From Conchocele bisecta (lineage: Eukaryota > Mollusca > Bivalvia > Lucinida > Thyasiridae): DNA of 64,000 nt. The stretch is from contig CM055266.1 in the NCBI GenBank assembly GCA_029237695.1, forward strand, positions 9,627,805-9,691,804, read 5' to 3'. Every line of letters begins with the position of its first letter. The first letter of the stretch is position 1. Shown here in pieces: positions 54,075 to 63,846 of this stretch. Made by a program: the position numbers and the translations under genes. Under the pieces are notes generated by a model that made no database searches, was not told where the DNA came from, and saw only the letters and a program-made list of their open reading frames with translations.

Positions 54075-54538
54075 AAAAAGCAATAACAAATTTGTGGTAC
54101 CTTTATCATGCTACAGAAAACAATAAACAGACAACAAATATAGAATATTTTTCTTATTTTCCATGAAAAAACATCTTGGTATTTCATTAGAATTGTCTCC
54201 AAGGAGACAATTCTAATGAAATGCCAAGACATGTTTTCATTTCAAAGCAAACTATTCAACAATTGCTGTCTGTTGATCTGTAAACAGTAGTGCGATTTTA
54301 TTGTACCCAATTAAAATTTTGAAATACCAAATTGCTTCAGAAATGATGGAGTGACAAATACTCAATTACTAATTCCTTATCTGGAGCACTGTATTCTCTA
54401 TGGCAAACTTGTGTTGAACTTAAAATATCTGAACTGTCTTGTAAAGCATATTTACATAAACTCAATAAAGTTGGGTTAACAGCCTAGTTTACATTATTTC
54501 CGTGTTCACTTGCTTACAACAACTAATGCAGGGCTCCA

Positions 54539-54914
54539 GATAAGGAATTATTAATTGAGTATTGTCACTCCATCATTTCTGAAGCAATTGGGTATTTCAA
54601 AATTTTAATTGGGTGAAATAAAATCACACTACTGTTTACACATCAGCAGACCGCAATTATTGAATAGTTTGCTTCTAAATGAAAACATGCCTTGGCATTT
54701 CGTTGGAATTGTCTCCTTGGAGACAATTCTAATGAAATACCAAGATGTGTTTTCATGGAAAAATATTTGTAGTCTGTTTATTGTTTTCTGCAGCATGATA
54801 AAGGTACCACAATTTTATCATTGCTTTTTGTTACCCACTACTTCTGATTTCAATTGGGTTTTTGGCAATTTTAATTGGGTATTTAAGCAAATACGCGCCT
54901 TATCTGGAGCACTG
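54539..54914. mobile_element. hAT-A MITE, intact and inverted
   Basis: CAGGGCTCCAGATAAGG to CTTATCTGGAGCACTG, opposite in orientation to the copy ending at 54391. The stem TTGGAATTGTCTCC / GGAGACAATTCTAATG is central. Flanks share TAATG only. A 102-codon plus frame in it is chance. Confidence 0.85.
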
Positions 54915-55049
54915 TAATGTTACAATTGTATCCAAGAACAACAGAACTTATCTTGCCAATGTCAAAGACACTCCAGTGTTTGTAAATGGGCAGTCAGTCA
55001 CAAATGGGGCCTCACAACATTGGCAACAATTGTAGATCTTGGTCCTTAC

Positions 55050-55159
55050 CATGGATTCCGCTGGGGAAAATGAAAAAATCGCCACTTCAAAAAAACAACA
55101 ACAAAATATATATTTTTATCGCCAATTGCGAAAGTGGCGCTCGCCAGCGGAATCCCTGC
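55050..55159. mobile_element. hAT-C MITE
   Basis: ATGGATTCCGCTGGGGAAAA at the left and GCCAGCGGAATCCCTG at the right, with ATCGCCACTTC / GAAAGTGGCG inside. Confidence 0.75.
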
Positions 55160-55465
55160 TTACATGTATACACATTTACTCAATAGAATTTGGATAATGG
55201 CAGCTGATCAATGGCAGCAAGACAAACCAAAGTTACTGACACATTATATACAGTTTCCACTGAATGGGTAAAATATTTTTGTACGTAAATTTTCTTATTT
55301 CTGCTCGAAAGTATATGTTGTCACGTCTCATTTGAACCGGTAAACAATGTTTGTTTTTTTCTTCATTTATAATATAATTACATTTGTATTGTTCCATTAT
55401 TGGTTCAGGTCGGCCGTAGGGTCCAATATTTTTGACCGACACATATGTACAGTTGAATACAGTTA
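55160..55465. other. Mostly unrecognised, with a TTAA-4 scrap
   Basis: CGAAAGTATATGTTGTCACGTCTCATTTGAACCG at 55307-55340 is half of a TTAA-4 core. Confidence 0.5.
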
Positions 55466-55467
55466 AA

Positions 55468-55797
55468 CCCCACAGGGGACATGGGCTACGAAATAACAAT
55501 TCGTTCCCTCAATTTAACAATTCGTTCCCTCAATTTAACAATTTGTTCCCTCAATTTAACAATTCGTTCCCTCAAATTAACAATTTCGTTACCACAATTT
55601 AACAATTATGTTCCCACAAAATAACAATTGTTATATTGTGGGAACGAATTGTTATTTCGTGGGAAAATATTATTAAATTGAGGCAACGAATTGTTAATTT
55701 GTGGCAACGAATTGTTGAATTGAGGAACAAATTGTTATTTCGTGGGAACAAATTAACAAAAAAAAGAATTCTACGTCCCTGCGGGGCTCTGTAGTTA
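55468..55797. mobile_element. HP3 short-repeat foldback, most complete
   Basis: CCCCACAGGGGACATGGGC at the left and ACGTCCCTGCGGGGCTCTGTAG at the right. Eight or more AACAATTCGTT-like units with TCCCTCAATTT spacers face inverted units (GGGAACGAATTGTTATTTC). Confidence 0.75.
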
Positions 55798-55839
55798 AAT
55801 GATATTTTACCAACCGATGCTCACATTTCATCCACATCT

Positions 55840-56144
55840 GTAGCCGATTTCATCAAAATTGCAAAGTATACTTATCTAGCAAAGTATACTTTGAGGGAGT
55901 AATCATTTATTTTTTCCAAAATGCATTATTTCATATAGAACTAACCACTGCATATATTTGATGATTAAAAGTAAGCAGAATTATTATACTGAATTTATTA
56001 CATTATCACAGCCAAAATGGCTGTGATAATGTAATAAATTCAGTATAATAAAAATTAATAAATTTACCCTTAAATTCAAAATTTCTCCCTCAAAGTATAC
56101 TTTGCTAGATAAGTATACTTTTCAATGTTGATGAAATAGGCTAC
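55840..56144. mobile_element. FB1 foldback element
   Basis: GTAGCCGATTTCATCAAAATT to TTGATGAAATAGGCTAC with paired AAAGTATACTT motifs and the GGCTGTGATAATGTAATAAA hairpin. Confidence 0.85.
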
Positions 56145-56214
56145 TGAGGACCAATACCTTAAAAAAAATGTTCTGGTTTGGGACTTTCACATTAACCAAT
56201 TACTTTCGGAATAC

Positions 56215-56416
56215 ACCTTTACGGGTATGAAATTTATTCAATATTTTATTTTTGTTACTTCTCAATGAAACTATATGTTGTGACCACTCATTTGAACCGT
56301 CTCAACAAGACGGTTCAAATGGTGTCATGACATATACTTCTGAGCGCATTGAAGGAAAATATTTACGATTTTCCGCAAACATAATGGCGTATCCTCAGCA
56401 TGAAATGAGTTAAAGG
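56215..56416. mobile_element. TTAA-4 MITE
   Basis: Core TATATGTTGTGACCACTCATTTG, GAACCGTCTCAACAAGACGGTTC. The right end is ATGAAATGAGTTAAAGG. Confidence 0.6.
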
Positions 56417-56521
56417 CCATATTCAGAAACTGACGTGTCACCCTATGCGCTAACATAGTAAGAAAATCCAGCTAAATGTCGGTGTGGCCCATATGAAAGT
56501 GAAAAGACAGATTATCATACT

Positions 56522-56764
56522 TATGTGGCTGTGACTGGAGAAATGGGGCTTATGCAATTTGTGACCAGTGTAGCTCCTGATCAAATAGCAAACTCCTGTA
56601 GCCCGATAACGCTCTATATTGTTTGTTAGAAGCATGACCAGTGCTTCACTGATGGAATGGCGAACAGTGGAGATCCTGATCAGACTGTGCTGATGCACAG
56701 GCTGATCTGGATCTACACTGGTCGCAAAACCCATATGCCACATTTCTCCAGTCACATCATATAT
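56522..56764. mobile_element. HP1 hairpin MITE
   Basis: TATGTGGCTGTGACTGGAG to CATTTCTCCAGTCACATCATATA. Core GATCCTGATCAGAC, GTGCTGATGCACAGGCTGATCTGGATC. Confidence 0.8.
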
Positions 56765-56830
56765 GATCGTACAGCCCGCCAACTGACTTCAGCTGACTTC
56801 CATGGCGTATTGCCCAGGCCACAGTTTGAC

Positions 56831-56996
56831 CACAGGATGAAGTAACGGACCGAGGTCTATAAAAACATTAAATATGCCTAAAAGCACCATGAAGGGAGTA
56901 AAAAAAATGTTGTACCTTATTTTTTTTCTTCATTTATTGATGCTTTTAGGCATATATAATGTCTTTATAGACCTCGGTCCGTTACTTCAACCTGTG
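56831..56996. mobile_element. hAT-B MITE with perfect 8-bp duplication
   Basis: CACAGGATGAAGTAACGGAC to GTCCGTTACTTCAACCTGTG. AGTTTGAC flanks both sides exactly (56823-56830 and 56997-57004). Confidence 0.9.
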
Positions 56997-57004
56997 AGTT
57001 TGAC

Positions 57005-57433
57005 CTATATTACACACAGGGATTAACACTAATCTCCCTATTAATTTGTTGGTTCATTTGCTATCAATAAATAGAGTTTATTCAACCACCACTTTGAAAT
57101 ACCGGATTTATTTCCCCGAGACATCTGGAAATCTGATAAAGAAACGAGTCCTACATTTCAAGTAGTGGAATAAATTGTATATTTACTACATACTCTTCGA
57201 AAAATGTGAAATTTGCCCTTAGACCAGCTTATAACCTTGTCAGAATTGACAATTTTGATGTTTGCGTATGAATTTCTTCGCTGGAAATGACGTCAATCAT
57301 GTCTCGCAAACGTCTAGGAGGAAATAGTTCCTCCAGAATCAGGATAAATCACTGGGTAGCATGTAATATATAATTCACTACACTGCCATTCTGGTAACCT
57401 ATTTCACACATGTACGTTACTAATATATTACTA
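57005..57433. other. No recognised feature
   Basis: Nothing recognised. Confidence 0.45.
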
Positions 57434-58187
57434 CACACGAGGATGGCCGCGGCCCACATGTCGAGCCCGCCGAGGCATTTGATGGTTTCAGAGTGAATTT
57501 ATTTGAAGTTTGATGCCCAATAAGCATACAAAGTTTCAAGCAAATCTGACTTACGGTTACAGAGATAGTAGGTATGTGAAAACTTTAAAGCAAATTTTGA
57601 CAGAAACTATAACGCAAATTTCTAAGTCATTTGACCTTGACATAGGGGCATGAGTGTGACACAGAATGAATATATGGATGATAACTAATAAGCATATGAA
57701 GTTTCAAGTCAATGTGACTTAGGACTGCAGAGATATAAGGTATTTAAAAACTTTAACGTAGATTTCGGAACGCAAACTTCTAAGTCATTTGACCTTGGCC
57801 ACAGGGGCCGCATGAGTGGGATACAGCATGAATATATGGATGATGACTAATAAGTATATGAAGTTTCAAGTGAATGTGACTTAGGACTGCAGATTTATAA
57901 GGTATTTAAAAACTTTACGCAGATTTTGGAACGCAAACTTCTAAGTCATTTGACCTTGACCTTGGGCACAGGGGCCGCATGAGTGGGATACAGCATGAAC
58001 ATATGGATCATGAATAATAAGCATATGAAGTTTCAAGTCAATGTAACTTAGGACTGCAGAGATATAAGGTATTTAAAATCTTTAACGCAGATTTCGGACG
58101 GACGCACGGACGTGGACGGACGCACGCACGGACACCCGGACGTCCTTGCGATCACTATGTCTCGCTTTCCGCAAGCAGGCTCGAAAA
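57434..58187 (+). mobile_element. HINE/pearl-like element with 165-bp array
   Basis: CACGAGGATGGCCGCGG and ATGTCGAGCCCGCCGAGGC at the 5' end. Then three to four units of 162-167 bp (GACTTAGGACTGCAGAGATA, TTCTAAGTCATTTGACCTTG, GCATGAGTGGGATACAGCATG), a GGACGGACGCACGG tract, and ATGTCTCGCTTTCCGCAAGCAGGC as the terminal hairpin. TTGACCTTGAC supplies the nuclear-receptor-like motif. Confidence 0.75.
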
Positions 58188-58347
58188 AAACTAATGTGAC
58201 TACTCATATGAAGGATCCCAGTTAAGGTATGAATCCCACCAAGGATGGATTCATCAAAATTCGCATACATGGTCTCTCATATAATTTCACCTACGGCAAT
58301 TGAACATGTTTAGAATAAAATACTAGTAATGGATGGACTGTCTTTAG

Positions 58348-58565
58348 ACATGGCTGTGAATGAAGAAATCAGGCTTATGACACATGTGACCAGTCAAGCT
58401 CATGATCTGCTAGCACGCTCCTGCAGCCTGATATGTACTACGTATACTATTTGCTACAAACATTACGGGTGTTCCACAGACTGAATCATGAACAGTGCAG
58501 ATCCTGATCAGACTGCGCAGATGCGCAGGCTGATCTGGATCTACACTGTACACAAATGTGCTATG
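58348..58565. mobile_element. HP1 hairpin MITE, diverged
   Basis: CATGGCTGTGAATGAAGAAATC at the left. Core GTGCAGATCCTGATCAGACTGCGCAGATGCGCAGGC with GATCTGGATCTACACTG. The right end has decayed. Confidence 0.65.
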
Positions 58566-58632
58566 GTTGATATTTCAAATGCTGGTCTAAGGCTATGCTG
58601 GTCACACAAGTCACAGGGTCTCTTCTTCTCAG

Positions 58633-58863
58633 TTAACCCTTTCACCCCTAAGTAACTGGAATAGATTTTGATATATTAATTTTACAACCAATCTTGTCAC
58701 AAATTGATTTTCAGACTCGTCCATTTATGAAAAGGGGGTGTTTTTGTTCTCAAAAAATATGAAAATCACTTGCAAAAAGTGCAGATCCTGATGAGCCCGC
58801 TCATCTGGATCTACACATTTTTACCAATACCACTATACATGCCTGTGGTGTTGAAAGGGTTAA
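58633..58863. mobile_element. TTAA-1 MITE
   Basis: TTAACCCTTTCACCCCTAAG to GTGGTGTTGAAAGGGTTAA. Its right TTAA is the left TTAA of the next element. Confidence 0.85.
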
Positions 58864-59072
58864 CCCTCATTACGCGAGAGACGAAAATTGTCGTCTGCTG
58901 TTTTTAATTTTTCCCTTAATTCTTAACAAAAAACCGGTTTTGACAGCACATGAGAATCGTCTCCAGTGGAGACGATTCTGATGCGCTGCCAAAACAGGTT
59001 TTTATCCAGAAATATTGAAAATAAAACATTTTCAGCAGACGACAAAATTTAATTCAGCATAGTAAAGGTTAA
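58860..59072. mobile_element. TTAA-2 MITE
   Basis: TTAACCCTCATTACGCGAG to AGCATAGTAAAGGTTAA. The stem GACAGCACATGAGAATCGTC / GACGATTCTGATGCGCTGCC is central. Confidence 0.82.
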
Positions 59073-59224
59073 GGCACAAACAAATACATGCAATGCACAT
59101 GCCACAATAATGTACATTATGTGTAATGTATTAGTCATTATGAATCATTACATTGACAACACAAATGTATCTCTATTTCATCGCATGATGGCACACGTGC
59201 TTTCATCTGTGTCGGAAGACAACT

Positions 59225-59660
59225 GCGACTGTGACTGGAGAAATGTGACTTACGGCATTTGAGGCCAGTCTAGCTCCCAAGGTGCAAGCGTATTCATCCA
59301 AGCAAATAAGGATTTAGACTGTTTATTATCACTTACAACACTGTATAGCGGTATTGGCAAACAGTGTATATTCAGATGTGCCGGCTCGTGACAAGCCGTC
59401 TCATCAGGATCTGCACTTTTTGAAAGTAATTTTCATATTTTTAAGAATAAAAACAAAAACACCCCCTTTTCATAAATGGACTAGCCTGAAAATCATTTTG
59501 TGACGATTGGATTGGTTACAAAATAACATATTAAAATCCATTCCAGTTACATGGGGTGAAAGTGTTAAAAGTATGATGTGTGTTTCACTGACTGAATAGC
59601 AAACAGTACGCTCCTGATTTGGTAGACACTGGTCGCGAATACCCCATTTTTTCAGTCACA
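59225..59660. mobile_element. HP1 MITE interrupted by TTAA-1
   Basis: GACTGTGACTGGAGAAATGTG...GTCTAGCTCCC lies at 59228-59280 and GTGTTTCACTGACTGAATAGC...ACTGGTCGCGAATACCCC at 59578-59645. A TTAA-1 copy (about 59322-59569, GTATTGGCAAACAGTG to GGGGTGAAAGTGTTAA) lies between them. Confidence 0.6.
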
Positions 59661-59706
59661 AAAAAGAAATCATTAACTCTGATGGAGGATGTAACCCTAT
59701 AAATAT

Positions 59707-59909
59707 TTTAACCCATTCACCCCTAAGTAACTGGAATGGAATTTGATATGTTAATATTGCAACCAATCAAATCATCACAAATTGATTTTCAGACTAGTCC
59801 ATTTATGAAAAGGGGTATTTTTGTTCTCAAAAAATATGAAAATCACTCGTCACGAGCTGTCTCATCTGGATCTAGTAACACTGTTTGCCAAAGATGTTGA
59901 AAGGGTTAA
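59707..59909. mobile_element. TTAA-1 MITE, shortened
   Basis: TTAACCCATTCACCCCTAAG to GATGTTGAAAGGGTTAA, both TTAA intact, with a deletion in the core. Confidence 0.8.
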
Positions 59910-60250
59910 TGCAAATTTCAGTCAACTTTTGAACTCGTAATTGGTACATTTGACCCACAAGAAGAGTGGACTCGAGAGTGGACTCGAGAGGACGTTTACC
60001 GGCTGTGTATACAAATGAACTCCGTCTATATTACGCAGACACAGTTGAATCAGAATAACAAGTTCCCACGAGGCGGCAACGCGGCCTTTATTGTCATCCG
60101 GTAACTGCAGACAAGCAGCCGATTTGGGCTGCTGGCAGAATAAACGCTGTCCCTGTGATTGTTATTTATGTGCAACCTCTCAACAACTTCGGTCATAAAA
60201 ACACTTCAAGCCTAGGATGAACTAATTTGATGAAAATATAAATATTTTAC
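59910..60250. other. No recognised feature
   Basis: GAGAGTGGACTC is tandemly doubled near 59966. No gene seen. Confidence 0.45.
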
Positions 60251-60254
60251 TGAT

Positions 60255-60345
60255 TTATGTATAAAAGTGTATGTTGTGTCACTACTCAATTGAACTGACT
60301 ATTTGAGATGGTTCAAATGAGTGTTTAGAGCAGATTATACTGAAA
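60255..60345. mobile_element. TTAA-4 core fragment
   Basis: AAAGTGTATGTTGTGTCACTACTC and GATGGTTCAAATGAGTG form a weak stem. Confidence 0.5.
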
Positions 60346-61013
60346 TAATAAAGCAATCCATCAAGGGATATAGAAGTTATGACAGAATTGAGAAACTCCG
60401 GCGAACTTATTAATGTGTGAAAAGTTGTCAAGGTCAAAAGGTCATATTATGGACAGCATGGATGAGTGGCATTTGTCCACAAGTATGCTGTATTGAAATA
60501 TTTAAGTAACCCTTCAAGGAATATAGAAGTTATGACAGAATTGAGAAACTCCGGCGAACTTCTTAATGTGGGAAAAAGTTCAAAGTTGTGACGGTCAAAA
60601 GGTCATATTAAGGGCAGCATGGATGTGTAGCATTGGTCCACAGGTATAATGAAACTCCGGCGAACTTCTTAACCCTTACAACGCTATCTTAATTTTTTGT
60701 CGTCTGCTGTTTATTTTCTATTTTCCATTTTTGTCATCAAAAACATGCTTTGACAGCACTTTTAGAATAATTTACAACATGCTTTGACAGCACTTCAAAA
60801 ACATTTCCATTGGAAATGATTCTGAAGTGCTGTCAAACCATGTTTTTATTGAGAACTAAGGCAAGATATAAAAGCAACAGTAGACGACAATTGTTGTGAG
60901 TAGCGGTCTAAGGGTTAATGTGCCAGACACACGGATGGACGGACACACAGTCCAAACACTATATAACTCAAGCTCTACCGAGACCGGGGGGGGGACGGGG
61001 GGGGGGCATAAAA
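60346..61013 (+). mobile_element. HINE-like element with TTAA-2 inserted
   Basis: Two units of about 152 bp (TATAGAAGTTATGACAGAATTG, AAACTCCGGCGAACTTCTTAATGTG, AAAAGGTCATATTA) and part of a third. A GGATGGACGGACACAC tract and CACTATATAACTC lead to GGGGGGGGCATAA. The 5' end is not clear. The third unit is split at TTAA by a MITE. Confidence 0.7.
60669..60918. mobile_element. TTAA-2 MITE inside a HINE unit
   Basis: TTAACCCTTACAACGCTATC to AGCGGTCTAAGGGTTAA. The flanks GAACTTC and TGTG join to GAACTTCTTAATGTG, the uninterrupted sequence of the neighbouring unit at 60555, proving a TTAA duplication. Confidence 0.92.
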
Positions 61014-61406
61014 ATAAGCATGTGTGATCAGTTACTTTTCTTTAGTACCTAAACATATCCAACTTTTCAGGCTACACCTCGTTGAAAATACAAAACTACA
61101 ATTTAATCATTGTATACATGTACGTGTTTGTACCGATTTAACTTTTCACCTACGTCTGTGTGAGACCAAACACCTTGAAAGTGGACAAAAGAAATCATAT
61201 ACCAAGACGTATATAAACATTCTTATGATGAAAATGTATCAAAATACATGTAGGTAGAACAGCCTCGGGTCTGGTTTCGATTTAACCCGGTCAACAATAC
61301 TGACCGCTGCTCTAAAGTTGACAAGCCTCATTAGGAACTGCACAGTATATATACTTTCTGGAATTTTAAACAATTACCCCATTTTTGATTAATTGAACAA
61401 TTAATT
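61014..61406. other. Mostly unrecognised
   Basis: TTTAACCCGGTCAACAATAC at 61280 with GACAAGCCTCATTAGGAACTGCAC may be a very old TTAA-1 copy. A 77-codon plus frame at 61024 has no recognised domain. Confidence 0.4.
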
Positions 61407-61608
61407 CAGAGCTCCAGTTAAGGTGCGTAATTTAATCAACTTTGGGAGGAATTTTGTTATTCCTTCACCAAGAATGGCAAGTTGGGAGTGCTTTAGAATC
61501 GTCTCACTGAGACGATTCTAAAGAACTCCCAACTTGCCATTTTTGGTGAAGAACTAAGAAAAATACCTCAAATATTTGGTCAAATTACGCATCTTAACTG
61601 GAGCTCTG
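61407..61608. mobile_element. hAT-A-related hairpin MITE
   Basis: CAGAGCTCCAGTTAAGGTGC to GCATCTTAACTGGAGCTCTG. The central stem is CAAGTTGGGAGTGCTTTAGAATCG, as at 35990. TTAATT flanks both sides. Confidence 0.85.
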
Positions 61609-61629
61609 TTAATTATTTGATAATTCACT

Positions 61630-61863
61630 TGGAAGAGGCCATTTAACATTTTGCCTTACAAACAAGGTGAACACAAGTCCTCAGTGACATTGACCTTTGG
61701 CGGTCGGACATGGTTTGTATGCAAAACAAAGCACCATAGACACACATTGTGCGGTTCACGAGTTATTGAAAAATAAAAGGTGTTACTAAAATGTACAAGT
61801 ACGTACGCACGAACGTACATGGACCAACGCTATATCTGCTCTTGCCTATCGGTGAGGGGTTAA
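61630..61863 (+). mobile_element. HINE-like 3' end, decayed
   Basis: GTGACATTGACCTTTGGCGG, then GTACGTACGCACGAACG, CGCTATATCTGCTC and GCCTATCGGTGAGGGG resemble the last part of a HINE. The hairpin is eroded. Confidence 0.45.
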
Positions 61864-61870
61864 TAATGAT

Positions 61871-62130
61871 TCACCGACTGCATGGCAAATAGTGAAAGCC
61901 CAGATCAGACGAAGAACAGCAATAATACGCCATTAGAAAAAATACTTTATTGACTACATGTACACGGCAAGCAGCAGTAAGCCCGGATCAGATTGCACGA
62001 ATGTACAGGCTAATCTGGGCCTACGCTAGATGCACATACATGTAACATAAGGTTAGCCACGAGTATCAGCATTAATACTTCATGAGCAATAATGCCTCTT
62101 TGACCGCATGGTGAACAGCTTAAGCCCAGA
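61871..62130. repeat. HP6 hairpin
   Basis: AGCCCGGATCAGATTGCACG, TGTACAGGCTAATCTGGGCCTACGC and further AAGCCCAGATC. Partial and diverged. Confidence 0.5.
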
Positions 62131-62408
62131 TCTACGGAACCCCGCAGGGGACATGGACTTTTTTGTATTAATAAATCACACGAAATAACAATTGGCTGCC
62201 TCAATTTAACAATTTGTTACCTCGAATTAACTATTCGTTCCCATGATATAACAATTCGTTCCCTCAAATTAACAATTCGTTCCCACGAAATGACAATTCG
62301 TTCCCTCAATTTAACGAACAAATTGTAATTTTGTGGGAATGAATTGTTAAATTGAGGTAACAAATTGTTAATTTGTGGGAACAAATTGTTAATTTGTGGG
62401 AACGAATT
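62131..62408. mobile_element. HP3 foldback joined to TTAA-2
   Basis: CGGAACCCCGCAGGGGACATGG at the left, then AACAATTCGTTCCC units and their inverses. The right side is lost at GGGAACGAATT, where TTAA-2 sequence begins. Confidence 0.7.
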
Positions 62409-62509
62409 GGAAATGATTCTAAAGTGCTGTCAAACCATGTTTTTCTTGTGAAAAAAATGACACAACAGCAGACGACAACTTTCAGTTCCCACCTTTTAAG
62501 GGTTAACAT
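62406..62509. mobile_element. TTAA-2 right half
   Basis: TTGGAAATGATTCTAAAGTGC, AACAGCAGACGACAAC and CCACCTTTTAAGGGTTAA. Confidence 0.7.
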
Positions 62510-62539
62510 TAACCAACCACCAGTATCATCAATTACACA

Positions 62540-62645
62540 TCATGAGCAATAATACTTCACAGACTAGACAGCGAACAGCGTAAACCCAGATCAGACTGCA
62601 CGGATGTGCAGGCCGATCTGGGGCTACGCTGGACGCACATATTGT
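62540..62645. repeat. HP6 hairpin
   Basis: CAGCGTAAACCCAGATCAGAC, TGCACGGATGTGCAGGC and GATCTGGGGCTACGCTG form a stem. Confidence 0.65.
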
Positions 62646-62811
62646 TATAAATTTCACACAAAATTACCTTCACTCTGCGACCCCGACTGCGGTGAATTAT
62701 CCGACTTACTCCGTTTCTTATTTCCAAACCGAAACATAATTATGCACACTAGTTGGAATCTACCCGTATATCGTCAATACCTAAATCACAGTAATTAACA
62801 CTATGTAACTA

Positions 62812-63056
62812 TTAACCCTTAGACCGCTACACACAATAACTGTCGTCTGCTGTTGCTTTTATATCTTGCTTTATTTCTCAATAAAAACATGGCTCGACAG
62901 CACTTCAGAATCATTTCCAATGGAAATGATTCTGAAGTGCTGTCAAAGCATGTTGTAAATTATTCTAAAGTGCTGTCAAAGCATGTTTTTGATGATAAAA
63001 ATGGAAAATAGAAAATAAATATCAGACGACAACAAAATTAGCGGTTTAGGGGTTAA
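62812..63056. mobile_element. TTAA-2 MITE
   Basis: TTAACCCTTAGACCGCTAC to TAGCGGTTTAGGGGTTAA, with the TTCAGAATCATTTCC stem and a second AAAGTGCTGTCAAAGC. Close to the copies at 37625 and 63597. Confidence 0.88.
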
Positions 63057-63400
63057 GACTGCACCTCTTGATTACATCCGATAGTTCAAGAATACAACGT
63101 CCAATCTCACTCGTTCACCAAATATAAACTTCAAAGTGTATTCAACAATATCAAAGACCTGAGATTTACATGCAGATATAGATTTTTATTGGACCCGTGT
63201 CCTGACAAGACGCAGTTATATTATTAGCATTTGCAACAAATCGAAGAAAGCTCCTTTGATCAGTTTGTACAAGCACAATTAATCAAGTCTGATATTGTTC
63301 CAAAAATGGTCTTTTGAGAATATTTTCTTTCCCACCGATTGACTGGTGACCAGTCTGTGCGGTCATCTAGTGTAATGTGCAGTTAGTTGGATTGGTCACC
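63057..63400. other. No recognised feature
   Basis: Nothing recognised. Confidence 0.45.
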
Positions 63401-63401
63401 A

Positions 63402-63600
63402 ACCCTTACAATTCTGAATTAAATTTTGCCGTCTGCTGTTCATTTTTTGGATGACTTCCATTTTTCTCAATATGACATAGTTTGGCAGCACTTCAGAAAT
63501 TATTCTAAAAGTACTGCCAAACAATGATTTTATTGAGAGAAACGACACAATATGAAACAACAACAGACGTCAATTTTCGGTTCCCACATTCTAAAGGTAA
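63402..63600. mobile_element. TTAA-2 MITE, diverged
   Basis: ACCCTTACAATTCTG at the left and CACATTCTAAAGGTAA at the right. It abuts the next copy, which begins within its last bases. Confidence 0.65.
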
Positions 63601-63846
63601 CCCTTAGACCGCTACTCACAACAATTGTCGTCTGCTGTTGCTTTTATATCTTGCCTTATTTCTCAATAAAAACATGGTTTGACAGCACTTCAGAATCATT
63701 TCCAATGGAAATGATTCTGAAGTGCTGTCAAAGCATGTTGCAAATTATTCTAAAGTGCTGTCAAAGCATGTTTTTGATGATAAAAATGGAAAATAGAAAA
63801 TAAACAGCAGACGACAAAAAAAATAAGATAGCGGTGTAAGGGTTAA
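63597..63846. mobile_element. TTAA-2 MITE
   Basis: GTAACCCTTAGACCGCTAC at the left (TTAA mutated) to ATAGCGGTGTAAGGGTTAA. Same stem as 62812. Confidence 0.85.

Larger units (their letters stand above)
47781..54391. mobile_element. hAT-A MITE hosting a 6.2-kb nest
   Basis: CAGAGCTCCAGATAAGC at 47781 and CTTATCTGGAGCACTG at 54391 are its ends, each flanked by TATTCTC (47774-47780, 54392-54398). Joined, the outer parts (47781-47857 and 54075-54391) make a normal copy of about 400 bp, like 24307-24714. All else is inserted HINE sequence. Confidence 0.85.

Noticed and set aside
54609..54917. 102-codon frame
   Set aside because: Falls within a hAT-A MITE; not conserved in the other copies.
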